From: Desmodesmus armatus
Lineage: Eukaryota > Chlorophyta > Chlorophyceae > Sphaeropleales > Scenedesmaceae
Assembly: GCA_007449985.2 (NCBI GenBank)
Contig: VIIQ02000647.1
Span: forward strand, 1 to 64,000
DNA length: 64,000 nucleotides
Direction: 5' to 3'
Shown here: positions 38,901-49,650 of the stretch, one piece after another
Position numbering within the stretch: position 1 is the stretch's first letter
How the letters are laid out: each line of letters begins with the position of its first letter
The notes under the pieces: generated by a model
Databases searched by the model: none
Seen by the model: the letters and a program-made list of their open reading frames with translations, nothing else
Told to the model about the DNA's origin: nothing
Program-made: the position numbers and the translations under genes

Positions 38901-41900
38901 TGGCTACTACAAGTAGCAAATGGCAGTCACAGCAGTATCGGACACTGCTTTGATTCTGTTGTTGCTTACCAGACAGCACAGTGAGTCGCCCAAGGTTGGC
39001 ACGTTCAACAAGGCTTGACTTGTTGGGAAAGATGGTTGGGTTGAGGCTGTCTGCAATGCTCCTCACACGGACAGCTTCATCCAGACCTGCACACCACCAC
39101 ACATGTGTGAACTTTGCATGTGCTTCTTGTAACATCTTGTCAAGTAGATCTGACATCACCACTGGAGGCTTGGAGGTTTGTGAAAAGTAACACTGTGCTT
39201 GGTCAAAAAGGTTTCTGAGTGACATTCATGTGAAATTCAAATGGACCAGCAGGTTGCAGCAAACAGTGGGTGTATAGCACCAAACATGCATGCCAGTTTG
39301 TTGTCTCTGGGCAGAAAGCATGTCCCACCTGGCCAATTGGTGCGCTGGCTACCCTCGTTGGCTGTCACAATGTAATCCACGCCACCGGACCTGAACAATT
39401 ACCAATACAGGACAGAACATGTTGAAGGGTTCAAGTCGAGGGCTTCCGCATGGGGAAACATGTTCCATGGCCGGGCGATGCCATCCAATGAGCAATGCAC
39501 AGTCAACTGCAGCGTAGTAAGCCTCACTCACAGTGTGCCAGCCTCCACCGTCTGACACCCAGACTTATGGCAGCATCTTGATGGTGCAAGGGTAGTGCTA
39601 GCATCGCAAATGCATGCTGCCAACATGCCTAGCCAGACACTGTCAGCAGGAAAATCTGTCTGCCTTGTCATACTTGGCATGCATACACCCTAGCTTGGAA
39701 GTCACCTGAAGCTCTTGATTCCATCTGGCTGGTACAAGCCAAACACCGGCCAGGTTGCGATCTTGGCGGCAGGTCCGTCATCGTCACTGGGGTCCAGGGG
39801 GTTGCGGTTGTTGCTGTGGTCCTTGAAATCCAGGGCATGGATGCTGGTGATGTTGGCGGTTCTGACATCCAGCACAGCAATGGCATTGTTCTCCTGCGGG
39901 GAGGACATCCAATGACGGCCGGTTGGAGAAGGTAGGGTAAGGTCCAAACGTGTGCAGATTCAGAGAGCCACCCTGGGTTTCCTGACGCCATAGGATCTGT
40001 CCCATTGCAGCGTAACTTACAGGCTGGTTTTTGCGTGCAGTAGCAGATAGAGGCACAGCACTGCCTCACAGGCTTTGAGGCAGTTACTGTACTGGCACAG
40101 CGCTAGCACTGTGCTGCTCAATGTTATTCCTATGAACTGCATGTGTGAAGCCCTCCCGCCAGTGGTGCAGAGCAATGCATTAGGCATATGCTGGCGGCAT
40201 GCGAAAGCCACATAAGAGGTGCCGGCAGCGGCCCGCCCAAACGGGGCAACTTCCACTACATGACACACTCTCTTACAAAGGCATGCTGTGACAGCTGCTG
40301 TGCTGAGCGCACCCAATGTACAGAAGAATGCCTCGCTCATCGGCAAGCCCACCTGAAGGGACACAAATGCCTTCCTTCCATCTGCAGACAGTGTCGTGTA
40401 CTCTGGTTCAAGGTCTTGAGCCACTGTGGCATTCACTCCTGTCAGCTTCACTCCCTGTGCCAACAGCTCTTCCCTCCTGTCATTCCATGCAGTGAACCTG
40501 GCTGTGCGGACGATGCCAACCACACGTGCACGCACGCCATTGCCATCATCAGCATCACTGTCATCAGCATCGTCATCAAAACCATCATCATCGCCAGAGG
40601 AGGAACCTGGCACCAGAGGCCTGCACGGTCAGCATTACAAATTAAATCAAATTTGCATACACACCCCCTTGGTGTAGTTACGCTATAGAATTTCTTCCAT
40701 TACCCTCGCGTCCTATGGGGACGGCTCATCACATGCATGCATGGGGGTCTATTGGCACTCGCGCCCCACCAGCATGCAACAGCAGCACATGAGCAGCACC
40801 AAGATTGAGTCTTGGACCCTCAGCAGGCACCAGGGTGAAACTGGATGTGTTGGCTTCAACCTTGAAAATGAGCTTGTCAGCCTGACTAGTACTGGGGTTA
40901 CTCTTGTCTGTTGGTTCTGCTCAAGTTGGGCATAAAGAGAGAGAAGTTGAGAGTAACGCTTTGCGGTGAAAGTATCTACTCATATCAACCCCCCCCCCCC
41001 CCCCGGGGGGCCCCCCCAGGTAAAGGGCTGACCTCCCCTGGTGGACTCAATGCGAAGCCAGCACGCTAGCTCCGACAGCCATGCATGACTTGAGCAGCAA
41101 TACACACCTGGCGTTGTCATCGTCGTCGTCATCACGATTACTTTGGGTGGCAGTGACTCCGGGAGGTGTGCCAGCATTTGGCAGCCGCTCACAAAACCTT
41201 AGGTCAATGATGCTGACTGACCCTTCTGGGTCATTGGCCAAGGAGGCGGGCCTGTAGGTCCTAGGCTCACCCTCGTTTGAGACTACGATGGTGCGGCAGT
41301 CTTTGGAGAACTCCAGCTGCTGAGGCAGAGCACCTGCAGCAAGCAAGGGCGCCCGATGGTCAAATAGTATGAGTCATCAGTGCTGTGTGTTTTCAACAAG
41401 GCAGCAGCTCCAACATGCTAAGAGTGCATTGCATTTTTATGCAGCCTGCGTGCAGCACTGGACCACCTGGACTTGGCAACAGTGCTGAATGACGTCTCTT
41501 CCATGCTGCAGGAAAGCCTCCATGCATGTGTTGCCAGGTTTCATGAGGTTGTGGTACCTCATATGAGATGCATCAGCTGCAAGAACATGTGTATTGCGTG
41601 TAACAGCATTCAAGTATGATGGCCTCTGTGTGTTTGCTGCTGTCCCACTCACCAACTGTGAACTGAGCCAGCTGTCTGAGAGAAGCACGGCTTTCTGACC
41701 TCCTCCTGAGGAACCTGCTGAAGAGGGTCACATTTCCAGGCAGCACCTTGCTTTCGCCGTTGGCTGCCACGGCCAAGTAGCCACCGCAAAAAGCCACATC
41801 GTTGATGGTGGTGGGCAGGGTGACATTGTCCAGGACGGACAAGGGCTTGGGTTGGGTGGCTGGCGAGCCAGCCTCCAGCAAGGCTTCAGGAGAGAGGTCA

Positions 41901-42289
41901 ACAATATAGAGCCTGGTGCCACCAATCAGGTAAGCAATCTTTTCTTGGGCATCGAACGCAACCTGTCCCAGCAAGAGCATGGCAGCAGTGCAGTTGCCGA
42001 ACATACAAGTTGTAAGCAGGGACGATATGTGGCAACTATGTGCTTCTCAGCAACTCCCGAGGCAAAGGTCAGCGACATACGCACTACACAGTGTGCAGTC
42101 AGGCGTTCGTGTGCAGTCAGGCATCCCAGAAGTTCTCTGTTTCTACTACACCACACGCACCTGCTCTGTACCTGGGCCCGTCCCGTTGGTCAGCGGCAGC
42201 ACGGCCTGACCTAGCAGCTTTAGCGTGGTAGCGGCATCAACAGCAGTCAGAACCGCGAAGCTTACACAGACGAAAGCCCAAGTGCGCAT
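34602..42289 (-). CDS. Secreted 'choice-of-anchor I' propeller with poly-Asp insert
   Basis: Twelve exons with consistent phases give 849 aa: 42161-42289, 41653-41962, 41108-41333, 40353-40620, 39706-39893, 39329-39390, 38970-39086, 38647-38768, 36899-37034, 35669-36326, 34993-35208 and 34602-34719. MRTWAFVCVSFAVLTAVDA is a good signal peptide. Choice-of-anchor I landmarks follow: EQVAFDAQEKIAYLIGG, EPEYTTLSADGRKAFVSLQ, ENNAIAVLDV, DYIVTANEG, ARSFSIW, LVYDSGAQLEQIA, GPEPEGIAIGP, TERLGVIFVYDITDP and GPEGVTYER. This family is mostly extracellular and of unknown activity. Between GPEPEGIAIG and the GTERLG strand sits an insert of about 200 residues, mostly Asp. Smaller acidic inserts occur after SNR (RDDDDDDNAR) and after PGSSSG. 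No membrane anchor is visible at the C-terminus (GVYLVTDTEA). Confidence 0.88.
35358..35420. repeat. Inverted repeat, 16 bp arms
   Basis: AGTGCTGCAGTACGGT (35358-35373) is reverse-complemented at 35405-35420. The flanks hold further partial CAGTAC/GTACTG copies. It lies in an intron of the choice-of-anchor I gene. Confidence 0.9.
35680..36270. repeat. Coding GAT/ATC microsatellite encoding poly-Asp
   Basis: Imperfect CAT/CGT (plus strand) runs lie within exon 10 of the choice-of-anchor I gene. On the coding strand they give Asp blocks with occasional Gly and Asn. Similar spacers such as ATVSTAAPA, ASATAPATA and ATVSAAVPT separate the blocks, so it is a higher-order repeat and not a simple slippage tract. 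Confidence 0.95.
36505..36590. repeat. Dispersed ~85 bp repeat, copy 1
   Basis: GATACCCCATGAG, then TCCCTAC.GGGTGTTC, then CAACAGTAACAGT-like sequence is shared with 58100-58190. Both copies lie in introns. CCCCATGAG...CTACGGGGTGT can partly fold back. Confidence 0.8.
37936..38290. repeat. ~150 bp intronic tandem repeat with G-runs
   Basis: Units begin GTTAAACGTTGCTGCACCA at 37937, 38080 and (as GTTAAGC) 38235. Each has CAG-rich sequence, then AGGACAGTCTGTATGCAG, then long G and C runs. The second unit has G-runs of about 16 and 18. It lies in an intron of the choice-of-anchor I gene. Confidence 0.9.
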
Positions 42290-43892
42290 ATCGACGGCTC
42301 CTCCGGGCGATAAAGGGTGCGGTTGCACTATTAAAGCACAGTCACAGTGTGTCGCTTGCAGGACCTTTCTGCAAGTAGATGTGCTTGTCAGGAAAGCGGA
42401 AGTCAAAGCCGCCAAATACAGTTCGCAGACCCGAGGGAAGATGTGGCAGCAGATGCATCTTGGATCGGTGGAAGACTCTGCAAGCGTGAACAGAAGGTTT
42501 TAAGCATCAATGTTGTGCTTTCATGACGTTTATACAAGTTTAGTGTTCTTTTGTGAGCTGTAAGCCGCTGGCCAGCCATGACCCTCCTTGATCATGATGT
42601 GGCACACAACTACAGAGGGGCTGCAAGCTTGTAGAGGCTACCAATCATACAAACAAGTGAATGTAAGAACGGTGTGTGCATATTTCCATGGCCATTCCTC
42701 GAGACAGCTGAATGCAGCAGCACTCCTTGGACTCTGCACAGGTCTAGACCAGCTGGTTCAAACCAGCACTGACTTCAGTGCAACTACTTATACAGACAGA
42801 CTAGTGGGAACAAATTGGCCACGTTCACTGCCTCATCGGCTAGCAACGACCACCATCCGCGGATGTAGAACTTGTTATCAACAACCGGTCAGCCATTGGA
42901 ATACTTCTTGACCCTTTGTGATCGCTCATGATTCCGCCCCGGCTTTGAGATGTTTTGGGTGCACCACTTTCTGTAACCCTGTGTCCAGTACACACACTTT
43001 GCAGCCGCAACACTGCTACGTGCAGAGCCCATGCAAGCAGTTTTCTGGCGTCCCACTTGGGTGCTGTTGGGCCACCTGCGTGCTTGCGAGTCACTGTGAA
43101 CTTCAACACAAATGCACTGGCTTAGGAGCATAGGTCCTTGAGTGTGAAGATGTCCAGCCTCAAGGCACAGTTTGCATGAGCGAGTTGCTGACTGAGCACG
43201 GGGCGCAGCCTGCCTGATTACTATAAAGGGTATGAGCCTGAGGAGCGGTGCGAGACCCCGCCCACTCATGCACAGTTGCCCCCGGGGGCTTCAGTGCCCC
43301 TGGAAGCACAACCATAAGCAACGGTTGCTATGGGCCCTAGACGGTTTAAAAAGCAGAGCAGCTCGAAACAAAATCGCCTTTGCTTGTGTTGTACTGCATT
43401 GTTGTACTGCATGTTGTACTTGCGCATGTACTGCCCTCGTGGCAGCTGAAAGGCCTGTCAGCCTGGCAAGCTAGGTTGCCACAACAAGTACAACTGTTTG
43501 ACGGAAGTATTTTGTGTAAGTGGCAGTGCAGCCAACTGTCCCTGCTCTTTTGGTCTTCTTTGCTTTGCCAGTCCCCATGGTGCATGCATGGGGTAAAAGC
43601 ATGCTAAATTGTCTGCAGTAACAGAACCATCGGGCCACCTTCTCCGAGCACTGTGCACACTACACCTGAATATTTGTGGCAGTGGCTCACTTACCGCATC
43701 ATCGGATAACGCCATGTATGACGTAGGCATGTCACCCGCAGTACACTGCCGCGAAGCTGTGTCGAGCGCCCCTGATAAACCTGCTGTCGCCCGCATGATG
43801 TGCATTGAAGCGTCCATTTACATACCGTGATTCCTCTCTACAATTTCAGCTGACGCTACCCGTTCGCCGTTGTCAATACCTGCGTCAAGATT
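42290..43892. other. Divergent intergenic region
   Basis: This 1.6 kb lies between the choice-of-anchor I gene and ELIP B. TATA-like ACTATAAAGGG (43221) and GTTTAAAAAG (43344) are candidates for the ELIP promoter. CTACAATTTCAG just before 43850 resembles a splice acceptor, so a 5' UTR intron is possible. No ORF looks real. Confidence 0.35.
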
Positions 43893-46800
43893 ATGCTCGC
43901 CAACAGCAAGACCGCTGTTAGGAGTGCCGTTGCTGCTCGCAGCCCCAGCCTGCCGGCTGTGCGCCCCAGGAGCCTCGTGGTCCGCCGTTTCAAGGTGAGT
44001 GTGTTGCCAGCAGGCAGCAAGCAGCTATCACTGAACAGTGCAAGCTTGCAAGCACTACAATGCTGCAACTGACTACTGCATTCTGCACCTGCTGTATTTA
44101 GCTGACCTTGGCATTGTGAGTGTGCCCTCTCTGCAGGAGGGTGAGCAGGCTGACACCAGCCAGCAGGGCGGCAAGGCCCCCAAGAACCCCATCACTGGCG
44201 AGCCCCTGACCCCTGTGCAGAACAAGGGCAAGGAGGGCTACCAGGCAACAGTGCTGGCAGGCCAGTCTGATGAGACCAGCGCACGCATCATGAAGCAGCT
44301 GGACGGCCAGGACGGACGCCCATTCGGAGGTGGGTGCTGCAAACCTGTCAGGGGGGCTTTTTGTCTGTTGCACAAATCCTCTACATCGGAATTTTCTTGA
44401 GCTCTGAAGCAGCCGTCTGATGCCCACTGACTTAAGTGTCTGATTCAGCCAACGTTTCGGTCTAGACTGACCTGCTACTGAATCAGACGCGCGCTGAACC
44501 GCGCGGTTGTTTCAGAGCGCGCCGAAGCTGTTCGGCTGATCAGCAGTAAGTGAATCTCATTCCCATTGTTTCAGTTTTGATTGAAGTGTTGGCTGACACA
44601 GTGGTAAGCATGCATTTCAGCAGTACTGCCCCAGTGAAATGCCAGTTACTCGCACGACAGTCAGCAACTACTGGCGGCGTGACCAGCAGGCAACCACAGT
44701 ATGCCATCACAGTATGCAATCAAAGTATGCAATCACAGTAAGCTAGGATGCATTCATAAGGCTGACTGTGCTCAACCTTGCTTCACTGCAGCCAAAGCAC
44801 TCAGCTGCCAAATGACGGTACCAAACCACAACTGTCGTTGTGGTTTGGTACACGGAGCCCACGATTGCTGAACTGCTGTGCTGCTGTGGCCACCTCAAGC
44901 AGTACGGATACCAGCCCATGCAGCTGTCTGCAGATAAAGCCTGACTCACAAAGAGGCTGTAGTGTGCAGGGTGGCACCAAACACGGCAACACACAAACAA
45001 CTGCTGTCCGCAGCAGATAACTTATAACTCCAGTGGACCGGCAGAAGGCAGCCACTAGCTGCAACACATCACAACAGCCTATGCCGCAGCGCCAAAAACA
45101 CAACAACGGCCCGAGCTGTGGCTTGAGGTGGCCCTTGCCACCCTGGCTGCCACAGCTTCTGCAGCAGTGTGCTTGAGTGATGGTTGAAAGCAGGAAGAAC
45201 TAGGGACGGCCTCATCCAGCCCTGCACATGCTGGGCCGGCCCTTCTGCTGCTGACAAGCCTAGCACCTGCATCACCACCGCCACCCGCTGCATACGGGCC
45301 CTAGTCCTGGCCACTGCTGTCACCAACCTTGCAGTGTGCAAGAGGGGGGGGGGGGGGGAGTGCTCACCTGGCATGCGCCAAACAATGCAAGGGATGGCTG
45401 CCTACTGCAGGATAGGCAAGCCAGTACTGACAACCCGCACGGCCGAGGCGCAGGCTACCAAACCATTCTGGTATGGTACTGCCACTGCTTCAATACCCTC
45501 AACTTGCGCGCCACCTCCCTGTCGAGCAGTCTCTTGTGCTGGCGCTGTATGTCACTTCCAACTGGTGGAAGTGCACCACATTGAAGGCCACGCTGGGGCA
45601 CTCGTACAGCTGAACCCGCAGCTGGCAGGCTGCGCCTTGATGGTGGGATACTTCGTGGTCAAGGCAGCGGTCCCTGGCCTTGATGAGGAAGTGGTTGATG
45701 GGCTGGTGGGGGGGGGGGGGGGATGCAGTGTAGCAGACAGGCAATATCAGGTCATGACATGCAGCAGTCACATTAAACCACTTGTTGCAACTCAACGAGT
45801 GCGCATGCCAATGGATACCTGTTTGTGATGACTAACTAAGATGGTATGATCAGGGTTGTGGCTGCTATAGACGGGTTGGAGCAACTGCACTCATGCTGCT
45901 GTCCCAACTGTCACTCCTGGTGCTCCAGCTGAGAAGCTAAGCGTGTGCTGCACAGGGTCAGAGCACATCATGGGTGACACCGTGTTTTTGTCACAAGCCT
46001 GCCTACGGACAACAGCAGTCCCACCTGCACCAGGATGTGTTCTCAGAGGGCAGCAACCACCACCACCAGTACTGGTCGCAAAAAGTCAGTCCCCGAAGCT
46101 CCCAGATCGCCTGATTTCACCAGCAGAGAGCTTAGCACACGTGCCTCTTCTTGGTGGACGGCATGTGCCGTGAGCCGCTGTCTCGAATAGCTGTTGTGCA
46201 GCAGATCTTGCACAAGATCTGTTGGCCATACGTGCACTGCATCGATTCATCGCTACGATCACTGCCACATAAGGTACCCTATTCCACCTGCTTTAAGCAT
46301 ACGTCTTCCAGCTGAGGTGAATGAGCTGTTCCTTTCAAACAACACGTGACAGTTATCATATGCTTCACCACTCCAGCATGTTGTTCGGTCCTGCTGTAGA
46401 GCGTTATTGTTGCCGCGTTGGTTACCACTCGTCTGCAAAACACTCAAGCAAGCGGGACAGTCAGTGAGGCCACGTTATCACCCTCGTCCTTGTTGGGTGC
46501 GCGGATGATGGATACTTCGATGAAGCAAGCTGTACATGCTGTAAGTGCTCTCTCTGCTTGTGTATTGGATGGTATCAAAAGCTACAGGCGTGCCATCACA
46601 TATGTACAAGTTGTCCACACCAGATCCACACAACAGCAATAGCAGCGCCTCGCTCAAGGGCTTGGCTAGGTGATAAGCTATGCAGATGAGTCTTTACCAT
46701 CATAAACTTACGACCGGTAGTATCCATTCGGGTTATGCCGTTGCCTTGTTGATCAGTGCGTTCAGCATGAACATCGCAACGCAACCGAACCACTGAAACC

Positions 46801-47968
46801 AAGTCAGTGTGCTCAGCCAGACTGTTCAGACTTCTACTGACTTTGCCCCTGAATCAGTCATTGGGCCATCAGTAGCGTCAGGCGGGGTCAGTCACCCTGA
46901 CACAACCTACTGACTGGCTGATGGCCCAGTTGCTGATTCAGCCATGAGTGATCAGGGCTCCAAGAATTTCCGATGTATGTGTGCCTGTACGGCTCTCATT
47001 GTGGCACCGTGCCACATGTCTGGCAACCTGGCTTGAGCCACACTCCTTTGCAGTTGCTGCATTTGCTACCCTCAGGGTCAGACACTGCTTACTGCGCTTT
47101 GCAGCTCTGCTAGCTTTACTTCCTAGAACAGTGTCCCGCTGGCCTCCGGGCTCTCACACAAACTTGCAGCGACACTGCTTGAGCTGCTCTGCTGCTGTTG
47201 CTGCTGCTACACTGCCTGTGCTCTATCCTACAGAGATGCAGGCTTTTGACGGCCTGGGCCCTGAGGTCACCAACAGCCGCCTTGCCATGCTGGGCTTTGC
47301 TGTTGCCGCCTTTTGGGAGCTGACCCAAGGCATTGACGTCTTCCAGCAGGTGGACAAGTACCCCCTGATTACCATTGCCACCTTTGTCGTCTTCACCGTA
47401 GCCAGCTGGATCCCCTTCATGCAGGGCCAGAGCTACAACGTCAAGAGCGGGCCATTCACACCAGCGGTGAGTAATGTTGCCCCTGGATTTGCATTGTTTT
47501 GACCCCTCTCTGAAAATTGATAAATCATTGTGGCAGCCGCGGCTACTGGCAGACTAGCAGCCAGTGTCACTGCTCAGCTGCAGCGCCTGTATGACTGCGT
47601 TCCGCAGATGGTCAGCAGATGCATGGGGGTTGCAGCTCAATGAAGGTATCTTCAAAATCGTGACTGCTAGGACCGGGGAGTAGTTGTGAAACATATACGT
47701 ACAGCATGATGCTGCATCTGTGCTAGCGCTGGCCTGTGTGGCATTTGCATTCAGCACTGAGTGCAGTACAGTGCTGACAGTTTTGTGTTTGCTGTTGCGG
47801 CTTTGTTGCGCCCACTGACCCTTCTTGTTGGTGCCCTGCTGCTTCCTGCGCTTCCCCCTGCCCCTGCAGCTTGAGGTGACTGTGGGCCGCATTGCCATGA
47901 TTGGCTTTGTGGGCCTCATCCTCAACGAGGCATACTTTGGCAGGCCCTTCTTCCCTCACCTGTTCTGA
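43893..47968 (+). CDS. ELIP-type three-helix light-stress protein, copy B
   Basis: Exons 43893-43994, 44137-44329, 47234-47466 and 47870-47968 sum to 627 bases (208 aa) in phase. Residues 1-34 (MLANSKTAVRSAVAARS...) form a plastid transit peptide. A soluble linker (PKNPITGEPLTPVQNKGKEG) follows. Helix I carries GPEVTNSRLAMLGF, which is the ExxNxR chlorophyll-binding motif. Helix II is YPLITIATFVVFTVASWIPF. Helix III is EVTVGRIAMIGFVGLILNEA. This is the arrangement of early light-induced proteins, thylakoid proteins thought to bind free pigment under high light or cold. Intron 2 is 2.9 kb and holds foldback elements and a block duplicated at 48765-50765. The 3' flank resembles that of ELIP C. 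It is the best-preserved member of the three copies. Confidence 0.92.
44438..44522. repeat. Two adjacent foldback sequences in the ELIP B intron
   Basis: GTCTGATTCAG (44438-44448) pairs with CTGAATCAGAC (44478-44488). Immediately after, GCGCGCTGAA...ACCGCGCGGT...TTCAGAGCGCGC (44489-44522) forms a second palindrome. Confidence 0.8.
44818..44851. repeat. Perfect hairpin, 15 bp arms
   Basis: GTACCAAACCACAAC (44818-44832) and its exact reverse complement (44837-44851) flank the loop TGTC. It lies in ELIP B intron 2. Confidence 0.95.
45605..46455. repeat. Duplicated block, copy 1 (ELIP B intron)
   Basis: This matches 48765-50765 nearly base for base, apart from two insertions in the second copy. 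The match begins near GTACAGCTGAACCCGCAGCT and ends after AAGCGGGACAGTCA. It includes a G-run near 45709 and a CAGATCTTGCACAAGATCTG palindrome near 46202. No gene is recognised. Confidence 0.93.
46849..46941. repeat. Imperfect ~93 bp foldback element
   Basis: The CTGAATCAG...GGGCCATCAG arm at 46849 pairs with CTGATGGCCC...CTGATTCAG ending at 46941. The terminal 9 bp are shared with the foldback at 44438, which suggests a small MITE-like family. Confidence 0.7.
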
Positions 47969-48594
47969 ATGTTGCACCAGTGAAGTTCTGAAGACATGTC
48001 ATGTACACTCTGGCAGAATGTATGGCATATGTTGTGAGATGTGGCAGTTGTGTTGCACTAAGTTGTGGCCTTTGCGATCGTAATCTTGGCGGTAGGAGTG
48101 GGACTTGTTTGGTAAGCTGCTGTGAAAAGTGCGTGCAGCAAGGAATGGATTGGGATGATGGCCATCACATACTGGTACTATATGGTGGTGTGAGGTGTTG
48201 TGCTGCTGTGCGGCAATAACCTTGTAAAAATCATCACATGCGTGAGGTGGAGGTGGGACTGATGAGTGGTGCAGACACCCGGCACGTTTTTGATGCACTA
48301 CAGCAGGAGTACGGTAGTTGGTGTGATTTGCCTCAACCGGAAGCAGTGAGGTGAAATGCAGTGCTGATACTGTTGCATAATTCAGACGCAGCCTGCACAC
48401 CCGGTAGGGAGCCAATGAGGGTTATGGGCCAACAGCTCCATCAAATGTATCTGATTGATATTATGATAAACAGCTGAGCGTGCACTGAAAAACAGATCGT
48501 AAGGGTAAGGGTAAGGGGTACCTTACTACCCCTGGTACGCATCGGCGGTTAATCCAGCCTCATCAACACCCATGAAGGTACCAGCTTCCTCAGC
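47969..48594. other. 3' flank of ELIP B
   Basis: Bases ~48000-48110 resemble 52913-53015 after ELIP C (ATGTACACTCTGG.AGA.TGT.TGGCATATGTTG), so the duplication included the 3' UTR. TGTAA at 48223 is a plausible poly(A) signal. No gene is seen. Confidence 0.6.
48223..48227 (+). terminator. Putative TGTAA poly(A) signal
   Basis: It lies 255 bases after the ELIP B stop. Confidence 0.45.
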
Positions 48595-48634
48595 TGACAG
48601 CCAAATACAAACAGCAGCTGCTCACCAATGAATG

Positions 48635-49650
48635 AATGAAGGTGTTACACGGGTTTCTCAAGCAACTACGTTGCAACTGAACCCAGCCACGGATGGACAC
48701 AACCAGCACGGAAGGGGGCTGCTCACCAGTTGCTAGGTACCCGATGCTATCGGCATCTATAGGTACAGCTGAACCCGCAGCTGGCAGGCTGCGCCTTGAT
48801 GGTGGGATACTTCGTGAATGAAGGTGTTACACGGGTTTCTCAAGCAACTACGTTGCAACTGAACCCAGCCACGGATGGACACAACCAGCACGGAAGGGGG
48901 CCGTTCGGACAAACCCCACCATCAAAAGCTTGTCACGCACACTCAGTGTGCTTCCAGATTGCGAACACGGGATACTTCGTGAATGAATGAATGAATGAAT
49001 GAAGGTGTTACACGGGTTTCTCAAGCAACTACGTTGCAACTGAACCCAGCCACGGATGGACACAACCAGCACGGAAGGGGGCCGTTCGGACAAACCCCAC
49101 CATACTTCGTGAAGAAGAAGAAGAAGAAGAAGGGGTTACAGGGCGACACACGCAGCTACGCTGCAACGACACCCAGCATCGGAAGGGAACCAAAGTCCTT
49201 TGCAGGATACTTCGTGAAGAAGAAGAAGGGGTTACAGGGCGACACACGCAGCTACGCTGCAACGACACCCAGCATCGGAAGGGAACCAAAGTCCTTTGCA
49301 GGATATCGAAATGAAGGTGTTACACGGGTTTCTCAAGCAACTACGTTGCAACTGAACCCAGCCACGGATGGACACAACCAGTACGGAAGGGGGCCGTTCG
49401 GACAAACCCCACCATCAAAAGCTTGTCACGCACACTCACTTTGCAGGAATGAATGAAGAAGAAGAAGAAGGGAGGAATGAATGAATGAAGGTGTTACACG
49501 GGTTTCTCAAGCAACTACGTTGCAACTGAACCCAGCCACGGATGGACACAACCACTTTGCAGGATGAATGAATGAAGGTGTTACACGGGTTTCTCAAGCA
49601 ACTACGTTGCAACTGAACCCAGCCACGGATGGACACAACCTTGCAGGATA
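48635..49650. repeat. Complex repeat expansion with GAAT and GAA microsatellites
   Basis: A ~65-150 base unit (AAGGTGTTACACGGGTTTCT...CCACGGATGGACACAACC, with or without GGAAGGGGGCCGTTCGGACA...) occurs about six times, separated by (AATG)n or (GAA)n. Two copies of a diverged variant (GGGGTTACAGGGCGACACAC...) lie at about 49130-49300. Units begin or end with GATACTTCGTG. The empty equivalent in the duplicate block at 45648 has a single GGATACTTCGTG. Confidence 0.92.

Noticed and set aside
42146..42172. Donor at 42171 for exon 1 of the choice-of-anchor I gene
   Set aside because: It leaves the wrong phase for exon 2. The donor after 42161 gives GTEQ-VAFDAQ in frame.
45184..45828. 214-codon plus-strand frame with VGYFVVKAAVPGLDEEVV
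   Set aside because: It lies inside ELIP B intron 2 and its duplicate at 49640 is interrupted by insertions. No family was recognised and the reading frame is probably fortuitous.
48635..49650. CRISPR-like array
   Set aside because: Units are long, variable, contain GAAT/GAA microsatellites and have no unique spacers of constant length. The context is eukaryotic.
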